Positions 45,031 to 53,698 of a DNA stretch of 64,000 nt are shown one piece after another. Source of the DNA: Streptomyces sp. RFCAC02 (GTDB lineage: Bacteria > Actinomycetota > Actinomycetes > Streptomycetales > Streptomycetaceae); NCBI RefSeq assembly GCF_004193175.1, contig NZ_SAUH01000001.1:2087501-2151500 (forward strand), written 5' to 3'. The first letter of the stretch is position 1. Each line of letters begins with the position of its first letter. The translations under genes were made by a program, and so were the position numbers. The notes beneath the pieces are model-generated. The model searched no databases. It saw only the letters and a program-made list of their open reading frames with translations, and was not told where the DNA came from.

Positions 45031-45675
45031 TCAGTCCGAGCGCGGCCAGGGCACGTACGGCAGGCGTTCGGCCCCGACCACGCCCTCCAGGAAGCCGCGG
45101 GCGCGCTCGGTGCGCGGGTACCGGTCGAGGAGCCGCCAGAACCCGGGACCGTGCCCCGGCACCAGGAGGTGCGCCAGCTCGTGCAGGAGGACGTAGTCGA
45201 TGACGTACTCGGGCATGCCCTGGAGGCGGTGGGACAGCCGGATGCTGCCGAGCGCCGGGGTGCACGAGCCCCAGCGCGCGTTCTGGTTGGTCACCCAGCG
45301 CACACTGCGGGGGCGGGCGCGGCCCTGGAGGTAGCGCTCGGACAGCTCCGCGGCGCGCTCGGCGAGGGCGTCGTCGCCGAGCATGCGGCGCTCCTCCTGC
45401 GCGGCCAGCTTGTCCAGCATGACCGAGACCCAGCGGCGCTCCTCCTCGGCCGTCATGCGGGCCGGGATCATGACGATCGTGCGGTCGCCCTCGCGGTAGG
45501 CGGAGACGGTCCTGCGACGCCGGGAGCTGCGCCTGACCTCCACCCGGCCGGCCCTGTCGAGCCGGCCCGCGGGGGCGCCGGGAAGCGGTCCGGTGGCGCT
45601 TTCGGCCAGCATCGCCCCGCCCGCCGGCGGGTTCGTCTGCGGCGGGCCGGCGCTGTTCAGCGGATCGGCGGGCAC
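45031..45675 (-). CDS. YgjP-like M48-related metallopeptidase
   Basis: This is a 214-residue protein. The conserved C-terminal half includes NQNARWGSCTPALGSIRLSH, then EYVIDYVLLHELAHLLVPGH and GPGFWRLLDRYPRTERARG. The HELAH motif with the downstream His in HGPGFW are the probable zinc ligands. No transmembrane helix is visible. The N-terminal 45 residues are disordered. The GTG at 45675 is used; ATG 45612 is an alternative that keeps all conserved parts. It is divergent from the ThiF-like gene. Family members (YgjP, DUF45) have uncertain function. Confidence 0.85.
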   Translation of the reverse strand: MPADPLNSAGPPQTNPPAGGAMLAESATGPLPGAPAGRLDRAGRVEVRRSSRRRRTVSAYREGDRTIVMIPARMTAEEERRWVSVMLDKLAAQEERRMLGDDALAERAAELSERYLQGRARPRSVRWVTNQNARWGSCTPALGSIRLSHRLQGMPEYVIDYVLLHELAHLLVPGHGPGFWRLLDRYPRTERARGFLEGVVGAERLPYVPWPRSD

Positions 45676-45933
45676 ACTTCGACGTTACCCGGTGGGGGGC
45701 GGATATGTGCACGCCCGAGCCACCGGATGCTCACGGACGGCGAGCGTTCACGGCGCGGACCCGCCGGAAGGGCCGACAGGAAGCCACCGGAACGCCCTAT
45801 TTGTAAGATCTTCTCCGCTTCCTGTGGAAAACATCACACGTGACCGTTCGGACCCGATCATGATGGTCCCGTCCCCGCCGATCGCGCGGGGCGGGCGGCC
45901 GGGATCGACCCGGCGGTGACGAGGGGGGCAGTG

Positions 45934-47121
45934 ATGGCGCACGGATCGGGGAACCGGGTGGGACACGGCGCGGTGCGCACCGCGGGGCACGGCGGCGGGG
46001 GCGGTGCGGGCGGTGGGACCCGTCCGATGATCAAACCGACGCTGCGCCGCGGCTGGCGCGACCGGCAGACCGTCCGGTACGGGGTGACCCCGGCGCACGC
46101 CGTGCTCTTCGGGCCGCTCGACGCCGCCACCGAGAGTTTCCTCGCGCTGCTGGACGGCACCCGGCCGATGTCCGTGCTCCGGACCATGGCCAAGGCCCTG
46201 GGGCTCGGAGTGGACGGCGCCGACCGCGTGACACGGCGGCTCGCCGAGGCCGGCGTCCTCGCCGACGCCGACGCGGACCGGGCGGCCGCCGCCGAGGCGG
46301 GTGACGCCCTGCGGCCGGACCTCGCGTCACTGTCGCTGCTGCACCCGGCCGCGGGCGAGGGGCGGCGGCGCCTCCTCGCCCGGCGCACGGCATGGGTCCA
46401 GGTGCGGGGCGCGGGCCGGGTGGGCGCCGCGGTGGCGGTCGCGCTGGCCAGGGCGGGCGTGGGCCGGGTGGAGGTCGTCGACGGCGGCCGCGTCGAGCCG
46501 GCGGACACGGCGGCGGGCGGCCTCCGCCCCGAGCACACCGGGCAGCCCCGTGGCGCGGCGGCCGGGGCACTGGCCCGCGCGGCCAGTCCCTGGCCGGGGC
46601 GCCCGGCGCGGACCGGGCCGGCGGACGACGGCGCCCGGCTCGTGATCTTCGCGCCGCGGGACGGACTGGCCGCCTACGCGCCGGACCCGGCCGCCGCAGG
46701 GGCGGTCATCGCCGCGGGCACCCCGCACCTGTACGCGGGAGTGGTCGAGGCCACGGGCTTCGTCGGCCCGTTCGTCCTGCCGGGGAGGACCGGCTGCGCG
46801 GGGTGCCTTCTGCGGACGCGGGCCCGGCGGGAGCCGGGGTGGCCCCTGCTCGTCGGGCAGTGGCGGAACGCCAGGGCCTCACCGGCGCAGGCGTGCGACG
46901 GTGCGCTCGCCACCGCCGTCGCGGGGCTGGCCGCCTGCGCGGCGCTGGCCTTCCTCGACGGCGGCGGGCCGCCGGGCGCGGGCGGGCGCCTGGAAGTGGC
47001 CCTGCCCGGGCTGACGGTGACGTCCGCTCCGGTGGAGCCGCACGCCGAGTGCCCCTGCGGAGCGGCCGGTGCGGATACTGCGGGGCCGGGCGCAGGGGGG
47101 CGGGTCCACAATGTCGGTTAG
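45934..47121 (+). CDS. Orphan E1-like ThiF family protein
   Basis: This is a 395-residue protein. After an unstructured Gly-rich N-terminus, a winged-helix-like segment at about residues 60-120 (MSVLRTMAKALGLGVDGADR) resembles a RiPP recognition element. The E1-like Rossmann domain follows, with VQVRGAGRVGAAVAVALARA (GxGxxG), and DGGRVEPADTAAGGLRPEHT. Zinc-type Cys pairs occur in GRTGCAGCLLRTR and ECPCG. No catalytic Arg/Asp pattern of a classical MoeB could be confirmed. TOMM cyclodehydratase and ThiF-like adenylyltransferases share this architecture. It is 88 bases upstream of an ABC1 kinase. Start ATG 45934 with GGGGGG upstream. Confidence 0.75.
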   Translation: MAHGSGNRVGHGAVRTAGHGGGGGAGGGTRPMIKPTLRRGWRDRQTVRYGVTPAHAVLFGPLDAATESFLALLDGTRPMSVLRTMAKALGLGVDGADRVTRRLAEAGVLADADADRAAAAEAGDALRPDLASLSLLHPAAGEGRRRLLARRTAWVQVRGAGRVGAAVAVALARAGVGRVEVVDGGRVEPADTAAGGLRPEHTGQPRGAAAGALARAASPWPGRPARTGPADDGARLVIFAPRDGLAAYAPDPAAAGAVIAAGTPHLYAGVVEATGFVGPFVLPGRTGCAGCLLRTRARREPGWPLLVGQWRNARASPAQACDGALATAVAGLAACAALAFLDGGGPPGAGGRLEVALPGLTVTSAPVEPHAECPCGAAGADTAGPGAGGRVHNVG

Positions 47122-47209
47122 GTGGACCGGGCGGTGTGTCCGGTACGGCCGCCCGCGCCCGCCGGGTGCTCCCGCGCGGGCGCGGCTGTGGGAGTTGGAG
47201 GGGACCGAC

Positions 47210-48610
47210 ATGACTGATCTACCCCGGAAGGCGGTGACCAGGACGGCGAAGCTGGCGGCCCTGCCGCTGAGCTTCGCGGGCCGGGCGACATGGAGCCTGG
47301 GCCGGCGCATCGGCGGGCGCTCGGCCGAACTCGTGGGCAGTGAACTGCAGCAGCGCACGGCCGACCAGCTCTTCAGCGTCCTGGGCCAGCTCAAGGGCGG
47401 TGCGATGAAGCTCGGCCAGGCCCTCTCGGTGTTCGAGTCGGCCCTGCCCGAGTCGATGGCGGGGCCGTACCGGGCGGCGCTCACCAAGCTCCAGGAAGCC
47501 GCGCCGCCCATGCCGGCGGCCTCGGTCCACGCGGCCCTCGCGGAGCGGATCGGCCCCGACTGGCGCGACCTGTTCGAGTCGTTCGACGACCGGCCGGCCG
47601 CCGCGGCGTCGATAGGCCAGGTGCACCGGGCGGTGTGGCGGGACGGGCGCGATGTCGCGGTGAAGATCCAGTACCCGGGTGCGGGCGAGGCGCTGCTGTC
47701 GGACCTGACCCAGCTCGGCCGCCTCGCCAGGCTGCTCGGCCCGTTCGTCCCCGGCATGGACATCAAGCCCGTCGTCGAGGAGCTGCGGGAGCGTGTCGCC
47801 GAGGAGCTGGACTACGCCCTGGAGGCCGAGGCGCAGCGCGCGTACGCGGAGGCGTACCGCGACGACCCGGACGTCGTCGTGCCGGCGGTGGTCTGGCAGG
47901 GGGACGAGGTCCTCGTCACCGAGTGGCTGACGGGCGAGCCGCTCTCCCGGGTCATATCCGACGGCACCCAGGAGGAACGCGACCGCGCGGGGCAACTGCT
48001 GGCGCGCTTCCTCTTCTCCGGGACCGCCAGGACGGGCCTGCTGCACGCCGACACGCACCCGGGCAACTTCCGGCTCGTGCCCGGGGAGGACGAGGAGTCG
48101 CCCGCGCGCCTCGGGGTCCTCGACTTCGGCGCGGTGAACCGCCTGCCGGGCGGGCTGCCGCCCGTCATCGGGCGCACGCTGCGGATGACGCTCGACGGGC
48201 GCGCCGACGAGGTGTACGAGCGCCTCGCGGCCGAGGGGTTCGTGAAGCCGTCGGTGGAGCTGGACCCGGACGCCGTGCTCGACTGGCTCCTGCCGATCAT
48301 CGAGCCGGCGGCCGTGCCCGAGTTCGCCTTCAGCCGGGCGTGGCTGCGCGAGCAGGCGGCCCGCCTGGCCGATCCCCGGTCCCCGGCACACCAGTTGGGC
48401 CGCCGGCTGAACCTGCCGCCGTCCTACCTGATGATCCACCGGGTGACGCTCAGCACCATCGGGGTGCTCTGCCAGCTCGGGGCGCGTGTCCGGATGCGCG
48501 ACGAACTCCTCGCCGGGCTCCCCGGTTTCCGTGTCGACGGCGCGGAGAGCGGCGGACCGGAGGAGGCCGGGGACGGTCCCGTCGAGCGGGCGGGTCCCCC
48601 GGCGCAGTGA
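47210..48610 (+). CDS. ABC1/UbiB family atypical kinase
   Basis: This 466-residue protein has the ABC1 fold. A KxGQ motif is present (GGAMKLGQALSVFE). The nucleotide region shows AAASIGQVHRAVWRDGRDVAVKIQYPG with the Ala-rich loop and the catalytic Lys in AVKI. The catalytic loop is LHADTHPGNFRL and the metal motif LGVLDFGAVNR. All UbiB hallmarks are intact. In bacteria these kinases or ATPases support quinone or lipid metabolism. No membrane helix is obvious. It follows the ThiF gene by 88 bases and could be cotranscribed. The ATG at 47210 has GGAGGGG 8 bases upstream. Confidence 0.87.
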   Translation: MTDLPRKAVTRTAKLAALPLSFAGRATWSLGRRIGGRSAELVGSELQQRTADQLFSVLGQLKGGAMKLGQALSVFESALPESMAGPYRAALTKLQEAAPPMPAASVHAALAERIGPDWRDLFESFDDRPAAAASIGQVHRAVWRDGRDVAVKIQYPGAGEALLSDLTQLGRLARLLGPFVPGMDIKPVVEELRERVAEELDYALEAEAQRAYAEAYRDDPDVVVPAVVWQGDEVLVTEWLTGEPLSRVISDGTQEERDRAGQLLARFLFSGTARTGLLHADTHPGNFRLVPGEDEESPARLGVLDFGAVNRLPGGLPPVIGRTLRMTLDGRADEVYERLAAEGFVKPSVELDPDAVLDWLLPIIEPAAVPEFAFSRAWLREQAARLADPRSPAHQLGRRLNLPPSYLMIHRVTLSTIGVLCQLGARVRMRDELLAGLPGFRVDGAESGGPEEAGDGPVERAGPPAQ

Positions 48611-48641
48611 CTGGCGGGCCGGGCGGCGCGCGGACGGCGAA

Positions 48642-48684
48642 GGGCCGGGCGGCCCGGTCGCTGTCCGACCGGGCCGCCCGGCCC
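48642..48684. terminator. Strong hairpin between ABC1 kinase and small gene
   Basis: This is a perfect 19-bp stem (48642-48660 with 48666-48684) and a 5-base loop. It sits between convergent stops and can end both transcripts. Confidence 0.75.
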
Positions 48685-48708
48685 GTGGGTGTGCCACCGC
48701 CCCGGTCC

Positions 48709-48987
48709 TCAGTGCATGAGGACCCGGGCCAGGGCGCGGCGGGCGCGCAGTGACGCCTGCTCGGCCCGGCGGTGGAGGCGGGCGGCCCTGCGCTCCAGCC
48801 GGCGGGCCGCCGCGAGGCGGTACGCCGTGCGTTGGGACTCCGCTTCGAGGATTCTTTCGGCCATATGGGAGCGGGCCATGGCTTCCGGGATGAGGTGCAT
48901 GGTTCGGGTTCCGTTCGGTGCGGGGAGCGCGGGCCGGGGCTCCGCGCGGTGGGGCGCGGCGTCCGCCGCGGTACGCGTCGGTCTCAT
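48709..48987 (-). CDS. Small basic helical protein, unknown
   Basis: This is a 92-residue protein. The N-terminal 25 residues are unstructured. The rest, from MHLIPEAMARSHM, is a long Arg/Ala-rich helix (ESQRTAYRLAAARRLERRAA, then RLHRRAEQASLRARRALARV). Similar short proteins rich in RRAARLHRRAE occur in Streptomyces, with no known role. ATG 48987 or 48900 are the possible starts. It lies downstream of wblC on the same strand. Confidence 0.6.
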   Translation of the reverse strand: MRPTRTAADAAPHRAEPRPALPAPNGTRTMHLIPEAMARSHMAERILEAESQRTAYRLAAARRLERRAARLHRRAEQASLRARRALARVLMH

Positions 48988-49043
48988 GAGGGGTTCTCTT
49001 CTCGGTCCGTGAGGGAACGGCCGTCCGATGGTGCCGGGGACGT

Positions 49044-49397
49044 TCATGCCACGACCGGGTTCTTGCGGGGACGGCCACGCGGCCGCTTGCGGGGCACCAC
49101 GACGCCCTGCACGAACAGCTCGCCGCCCCACACCCCCCAGGGCTCGCGGCGCTCCTTGGCGCCGGCCAGGCACGCCTCGCGCAGCGGACAGGTCCCGCAC
49201 AGCGACTTGGCGTACTCGACGTCCTCGGGGGTCTCGGCGAAGAAGACCTCGGGGTCGTAGGAACGGCAGGGCACGCCGTCGTCGAGGCGGTCGATCGCCT
49301 CGTCGAGCTCGTTCAGCGTGTAGAGCGGGGTCACGGGGTTCTCCACGGGAGTGGGCGGGGAGGTCAGGTCGGGTCGGGGGTACGGCGCGAGTGGCAC
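49044..49397 (-). CDS. wblC: WhiB-family regulator WblC (WhiB7)
   Basis: This is a 117-residue iron-sulphur regulator. Cys44, Cys67, Cys70 and Cys76 (VPCRSYDPEVFFAE, SLCGTCPLREAC) ligate the cluster. The WhiB turn EPWGVWGGELF follows. The C-terminal AT-hook RGRPRKN at about residues 107-113 identifies the WhiB7/WblC branch, which binds DNA with the vegetative sigma factor and activates antibiotic-resistance genes upon translation stress. Start GTG 49397 has GAGG 8 bases upstream. Upstream are a 105-codon leader ORF and a terminator-like hairpin, the expected attenuation control. Confidence 0.95.
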   Translation of the reverse strand: MPLAPYPRPDLTSPPTPVENPVTPLYTLNELDEAIDRLDDGVPCRSYDPEVFFAETPEDVEYAKSLCGTCPLREACLAGAKERREPWGVWGGELFVQGVVVPRKRPRGRPRKNPVVA

Positions 49398-49459
49398 GTT
49401 CAGTCCTCGTGTCGTTCGGTTGTGGTCACCGGCTTGTGGCCGGATCGTGGGAAACGAAA

Positions 49460-49494
49460 AGGGCCGCGGTTCCCGATGTGGGTTCCGCGGCCCT
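49460..49494 (-). terminator. Attenuator hairpin in the wblC leader
   Basis: A perfect 10-bp stem (minus AGGGCCGCGG at 49494-49485 with CCGCGGCCCT at 49469-49460; a few more CCC/GGG pairs are possible in the loop) is followed by TTTTCGTTT. This is the only hairpin in the window with a clear T-tract. It lies 63 bases before the wblC start and 27 bases after the leader ORF stop, as expected for ribosome-controlled attenuation. Confidence 0.8.
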
Positions 49495-49520
49495 GGAAGG
49501 TGCCGACCTGATCTCGCCGA

Positions 49521-49838
49521 TCAGGCTGGATCACTCCAGGGATCGAGCCCGCGGAGGGCCCACATCGTGTGAAGCTGCGTGTTCTGCTGGCCGAAGAGCT
49601 GGTGTCCGGCGTCCGTGCCATGGGCGGCGGCATACGCGGGGCGTGCTGCCTGCCGTACCGCTGCTGCCGCGGACGCCTTGATCGGTCGCTCACTCGTGGC
49701 GACACGGGACTCGACGGACGACGGACGGACGGCTGCGGCGCCGGACGCACCGGTGCCTGCAAAACGGACGTCACTGCCGGGGACGCGCACGTCGGCGAGG
49801 CCCAGATCGGTCAGTTTGGTGATCAGAATGCTTGCCAC
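49521..49838 (-). CDS. Leader ORF (uORF) of wblC
   Basis: This 105-codon frame begins at GTG 49838 with an excellent Shine-Dalgarno (AAGGAGG ending 8 bases upstream). It has normal codon bias but a low-complexity product (ASILITKLTDLGLADVRVPG at the start, NTQLHTMWALRGLDPWSDPA at the end). It ends 27 bases before the attenuator stem. The wblC/whiB7 leader of actinobacteria is known to contain an ORF whose impaired translation by antibiotics relieves termination; I infer this role here. The peptide's CCGCGG-containing end codons could pair with the terminator stem. Confidence 0.7.
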   Translation of the reverse strand: MASILITKLTDLGLADVRVPGSDVRFAGTGASGAAAVRPSSVESRVATSERPIKASAAAAVRQAARPAYAAAHGTDAGHQLFGQQNTQLHTMWALRGLDPWSDPA

Positions 49839-49951
49839 TGGACTCGCCTCCTTCAGGCGTCTCGGGGGGTGGGGGTACCACCCGGGGTCACTTCAGTAGA
49901 GCACGGGCGCGGGGGGCGGGGAAAGCCTCCCCCCGGTGCCGCGAGAAGCAC

Positions 49952-49980
49952 GCTATGCGGATTTCTCCGGCGGGCGCAAA
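49952..49980 (-). promoter_or_regulatory. Candidate wblC promoter with AT-rich activator site
   Basis: On the minus strand TTTGCG (49980-49975) and CATAGC (49957-49952) are spaced by 17 bases. Directly upstream is GGAAAAATA, the AT-rich element placed just before the -35 in WhiB7-dependent promoters, which the C-terminal AT-hook would bind. The -10 is weak, as expected for an activator-dependent start. It overlaps the uvrD2 3' end. Confidence 0.45.
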
Positions 49981-52263
49981 CTATTTTTCCGGGGTTTCTG
50001 AAGTCACTTGTTCAACCATCTCGTCGTCGGTCCCCGCGTCGGGGGCCGGCTCCCCGGCCGGAGCAGGGTCCGCGGCGTCCGGCGCGGGCAGCGGCTCACC
50101 CGCGCACAGCGCCAGCACGTCCGCGCCGAACTGGCGCAGCTTGTGCGGCCCGACCCCGGAGATCCCGGCGAGCTGCCGCTCGGTGCCCGGCAGCGTCTCC
50201 GCGATGGCCATCAGCGTGACATCGGTGAAGACGGCGTACGGCGGGCGCTTCAGCTCCCGCGCCCGGTCGAGACGCCACTCGCGCAGCCGCTCGAACAGCG
50301 CCTCGTCCATCGTGGACGGGCACTCCGCGCACCGCCGCAGCTTGATCTCGGTGGCCTCCGTCAGAGTGCGGCCGCAGACCCGGCACGGCACCGGGCCGCG
50401 CGGCTTGCGCCCGCGTGCTCCCGTGCCCCGCTCGACGCTCCCGGACGCGCCCCGCCCGCCACCGGCCGCCGACCCGGGCCGCAGACCGTCCAGGAAGCGG
50501 CTGGGGCGCCGCCCGGCCCGGCCGCCGGGCGACCGCGCCAGCGCCCAGGACAGGGACAGGTGGTGCCGCGCGCGGGTGACGCCCACGTACAGCAGGCGGC
50601 GCTCCTCCTCGACCTGCTCGGGGGTCTTGGCGTGGGTGATGGGCAGCATGCCGTCCGTCAGGCCGACGAGGAAGACGGCGTCCCACTCCAGGCCCTTCGC
50701 CGCGTGCAGCGATGCCAGGGTGACGCCCTCGACGGTCGGCGCGTGCTGGGCGGCGATCCGCTCCTCCAGCTCGGCCACGAGATCGCCGAGCACGGCGTCG
50801 GGGCGGGCGCGCCCGAGGTCCTCGGCGAGCCGCACCAGCGACCGCAGCGACTCCCAGCGGTCCCGCACGGCGCCCGAGCCGGCCGGCGGCTCGGGCGTCC
50901 AGCCGGTGGTCGCCAGGACCGCGCCGACCTGCCCGGCCAGGCCGTCCGCGTCGGCGAGGACGCGGTCGTTGCCCCCGGCGCGGGCCGCGCCGCGCAGCGC
51001 GAGCACCGCCTGCCGGATCTCCGGGCGGTCGAAGAACCGCTCGGCACCGCGGAGCTGGTAGGGCACGCCGGCGTCGGAGAGGGCCTGCTCGTAGGTCTCG
51101 GACTGGGAGTTGGCCCGGTACAGGACGGCGACCTCGCTGGCCGGCACACCCGCGCCGCCCTCCTCGCGCGGGGTCAGCAGCTCGCGGATGCGGCGGGCCA
51201 CGGCCTCGGCCTCGGCCGGCTCGTCCGGGTGCTCGGCGAAGACGGGCTCGGGCCCCGGCGAGCGCTGGGAGACCAGTTCGAGCCGGTGCTCGGCCGCCCG
51301 GCCGCTCGCCTGCGCCAGCAGCCCGTTCGCCAGGTGGACGACCTGCGGCGTGGAGCGGTAGTCGCGCACGAGCTTCACCAGCGTGGCGTCCGGGTGGCGG
51401 GTGCGGAAGGTGAGCAGGTACTCGGGGGTGGCGCCGGTGAAGGAGTAGATCGTCTGGCTGGCGTCCCCCACGACGCACAGGCTGTCCCGGTCCCCGAGCC
51501 ACAGGTGCAGCAGCCGCTGCTGGAGCGGGCTCACGTCCTGGTACTCGTCGACGACGAAGTGCTGGTACTGGCGGCGCACCGTCTCCGCGATGTCGTACCG
51601 GTCGGTGAGCATGCCGACCGTCAGCAGCAGCACGTCCTCGAAGTCGATGACGCCCCGGTCGCGCTTGAGCTGCTCGTAGGTCGCGTACACCTGGCTCGTC
51701 TGGGCGGGGTCGCGCGGGGCCTCCCGGCCGCTCTTCACCAGGGCGGCCGGGTAGTCCTCCGGGGTGACCTGGGTCACCTTGGCCCACTCGATCTCGGAGG
51801 TGACGTCCCGCAGTTCGAGGCGTTCCAGGCGCAGCCGGCAGCGCGACGCCGCCTCGGCGACCAGCGGGATCTTCTTCTCCACCAGCCGGGGCGGATCGCC
51901 GCCCACCGCCCGTGGCCAGAAGAACTGGAGCTGCCGGAGGGCCGCCGCGTGGAACGTCCTCGTCTGCACGCCGCCCGCGCCGAGCTGCCGCAACCGCCCG
52001 CGCATCTCGCCCGCCGCGCGCTGGGTGAACGTGACGGCCAGCACGGTCGCCGGCCGGTAGACGCCGGAGTGCACGCCGTACGCGATGCGATGGGTGATCG
52101 CGCGCGTCTTGCCCGTCCCCGCGCCCGCGAGCACGCACACCGGTCCCTGGAGCGTCGTGGCGACGGCGCGCTGCTCCGGGTCGAGGCCGTCGAGGACGGC
52201 GTCGGCGGAGTGCGGGGACGGTGGGAAGGGGGAGGCGTGCGGTGCGGTGGTCACGTACGCCAT
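49981..52263 (-). CDS. uvrD2: UvrD2-type ATP-dependent DNA helicase
   Basis: This 760-residue superfamily 1A helicase has motif I LAGAGTGKTRAITHRIA at about residue 47, motif II FVVDEYQDVSPLQQRLL, and motif VI YVGVTRARHHLSLSW. The C-terminal region has Zn-type Cys pairs (CRVCGRTLTEAT, CAEC) and an HRDC domain (LRQFGADVLALC). This UvrD2 architecture is actinobacterial. It acts in DNA repair. The start at 52263 (MAYVTTAP) is the first ATG before the conserved N-terminus. It is divergent from mycoredoxin and lies just upstream of the wblC promoter. Confidence 0.93.
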   Translation of the reverse strand: MAYVTTAPHASPFPPSPHSADAVLDGLDPEQRAVATTLQGPVCVLAGAGTGKTRAITHRIAYGVHSGVYRPATVLAVTFTQRAAGEMRGRLRQLGAGGVQTRTFHAAALRQLQFFWPRAVGGDPPRLVEKKIPLVAEAASRCRLRLERLELRDVTSEIEWAKVTQVTPEDYPAALVKSGREAPRDPAQTSQVYATYEQLKRDRGVIDFEDVLLLTVGMLTDRYDIAETVRRQYQHFVVDEYQDVSPLQQRLLHLWLGDRDSLCVVGDASQTIYSFTGATPEYLLTFRTRHPDATLVKLVRDYRSTPQVVHLANGLLAQASGRAAEHRLELVSQRSPGPEPVFAEHPDEPAEAEAVARRIRELLTPREEGGAGVPASEVAVLYRANSQSETYEQALSDAGVPYQLRGAERFFDRPEIRQAVLALRGAARAGGNDRVLADADGLAGQVGAVLATTGWTPEPPAGSGAVRDRWESLRSLVRLAEDLGRARPDAVLGDLVAELEERIAAQHAPTVEGVTLASLHAAKGLEWDAVFLVGLTDGMLPITHAKTPEQVEEERRLLYVGVTRARHHLSLSWALARSPGGRAGRRPSRFLDGLRPGSAAGGGRGASGSVERGTGARGRKPRGPVPCRVCGRTLTEATEIKLRRCAECPSTMDEALFERLREWRLDRARELKRPPYAVFTDVTLMAIAETLPGTERQLAGISGVGPHKLRQFGADVLALCAGEPLPAPDAADPAPAGEPAPDAGTDDEMVEQVTSETPEK

Positions 52264-52386
52264 GCTGCCAGGTCCCGTCCGCGCGGGGCACGGGGTTGTC
52301 CACAGGCCCGAGGAATCGTCGTACCGGTCCGCGTGTTCTTCTGGAGGCAACCGGGACGACCGGACGACATGAAGGAGCGCGAGACG

Positions 52387-52641
52387 ATGCCAGGGACCGT
52401 GACGATGTACAGCACCACGTGGTGCGGCTACTGCCGGCGGCTCAAGGGCCAGCTCGACCGCGAGGGCATCGCGTACACCGAGATCGACATCGAGCAGGAC
52501 CCGTCGGCGGTCGCGCTCGTGGAGGCGGCCAACGACGGCAACCGCACCGTCCCCACCGTGGTCGTCGCCCCGGAGGGCGGCACCGAGGTCACGATGACCA
52601 ACCCGTCCCTGGCACAGGTGAAGCAGGCCCTGCACGCCTGA
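52387..52641 (+). CDS. Mycoredoxin (glutaredoxin-like)
   Basis: This is an 84-residue thioredoxin-fold protein with active site CGYC (YSTTWCGYCRRLKGQL) and the conserved TVPTVVV cis-Pro segment. Mycoredoxins reduce mycothiol mixed disulphides and are the actinobacterial glutaredoxin equivalents. It has GGAG 10 bases before the ATG. It is divergent from uvrD2 and convergent with nudC. The size and residues are standard. Confidence 0.93.
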   Translation: MPGTVTMYSTTWCGYCRRLKGQLDREGIAYTEIDIEQDPSAVALVEAANDGNRTVPTVVVAPEGGTEVTMTNPSLAQVKQALHA

Positions 52642-52656
52642 GACCCGGCGCTCCGG

Positions 52657-52688
52657 CCGCCCGGCACCGCTCGACCGGTGCCGGGCGG
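52657..52688. terminator. Hairpin between mycoredoxin and nudC
   Basis: A 13-bp perfect stem (52657-52669 with 52676-52688) with a 6-base loop lies in the 62-base convergent gap. Confidence 0.65.
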
Positions 52689-52703
52689 CGCGCTGTCACG
52701 GGG

Positions 52704-53654
52704 TCACCAGGGGGCGGCGGACGCCAGCGGCTTGCCGTACCACAGCTCGATGAGCCGGGCGGCGATGGAGACGCCCGACGGCGGCAGGACCTCGCCGGCG
52801 TCCATGGCGGCCCGCAGGTCGTCGCGCGAGAACCAGCGGGCCTCGTCGATCTCCTCGCCGTCCACCCGCACCCGGGCGTCCGTGGCCCGCGCGATGAAGC
52901 CGAGCATCAGGCTGGACGGGAAGGGCCACGGCTGGCTCGCCACGTACTGCACCTCGCCGACCTCGACGTCCGTCTCCTCGCGCACCTCGCGCACCACCGC
53001 CTGCTCGATCGACTCGCCCGGCTCCACGAAGCCGGCGAGCGTCGAGAAACGGCCGGTCGGCCAGTGCAGCTGCCGGCCGAGGAGCGCGCGGTCGTCGTCG
53101 TCGACGACCAGCATGATCACGGCCGGGTCGGTGCGCGGGTAGTGCTCGGCGCCGCAGGCGGGGCAGCGGCGGATGTGCCCGGCCGCCGCGATGACGGTGC
53201 GCTCGCCGCAGCGGGAGCAGAAGCGGTGGAGCCGCTGCCAGTTCTCCAGGGCGACGGCGTGGACCAGCAGCTCGCTGTCGCGCTCGGACAGCAGCAGGGC
53301 GGCCTCGCGCAGTCCCGCGGGCCTGGCGGCCTCGTCCATGCGCCCGGGCAGGGAGTCCTTCTGGAGGGCGAAGTACTTGACGCCGTCCGCGTCCGTGCCG
53401 AGGAAGTAGCGGTGGGCCTCGGTGAGGGGCGCGTCGAAGGACGGCATCGTCACCAGCTCGGTGCCGCCGTCCGGGGTGTCCTCGATCAGCGCCTGACCGC
53501 CGGAGACGACGAAGACCCGCGTCGTGGGGTGGCTCCAGGCCGCCGCCAGCCATGCCTCGTCGAGGCGGTGACCCGCGTCACGGTCGATGCCACCGGTGCC
53601 GGTGAGCGGGATCGGCGGGACGACGTTGTCCGGAGACGCCGGGGTTGTACGCAT
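52704..53654 (-). CDS. nudC: NAD(+) diphosphatase / NADH pyrophosphatase
   Basis: This 316-residue NudC enzyme has a Zn-ribbon CSRCG...CPACG and the Nudix box GFVEPGESIE...REVREET. The NADH-type signature is SQPWPFPSSLMLGF. NudC hydrolyses NAD(H) to NMN(H) and AMP and may remove NAD caps from RNA. It lies 44 bases upstream of adnB on the same strand. Normal length. Confidence 0.94.
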   Translation of the reverse strand: MRTTPASPDNVVPPIPLTGTGGIDRDAGHRLDEAWLAAAWSHPTTRVFVVSGGQALIEDTPDGGTELVTMPSFDAPLTEAHRYFLGTDADGVKYFALQKDSLPGRMDEAARPAGLREAALLLSERDSELLVHAVALENWQRLHRFCSRCGERTVIAAAGHIRRCPACGAEHYPRTDPAVIMLVVDDDDRALLGRQLHWPTGRFSTLAGFVEPGESIEQAVVREVREETDVEVGEVQYVASQPWPFPSSLMLGFIARATDARVRVDGEEIDEARWFSRDDLRAAMDAGEVLPPSGVSIAARLIELWYGKPLASAAPW

Positions 53655-53698
53655 GATGAAAAGCCTAATCCGTCGGCGGTGATCACGGTGGTCGCGGG

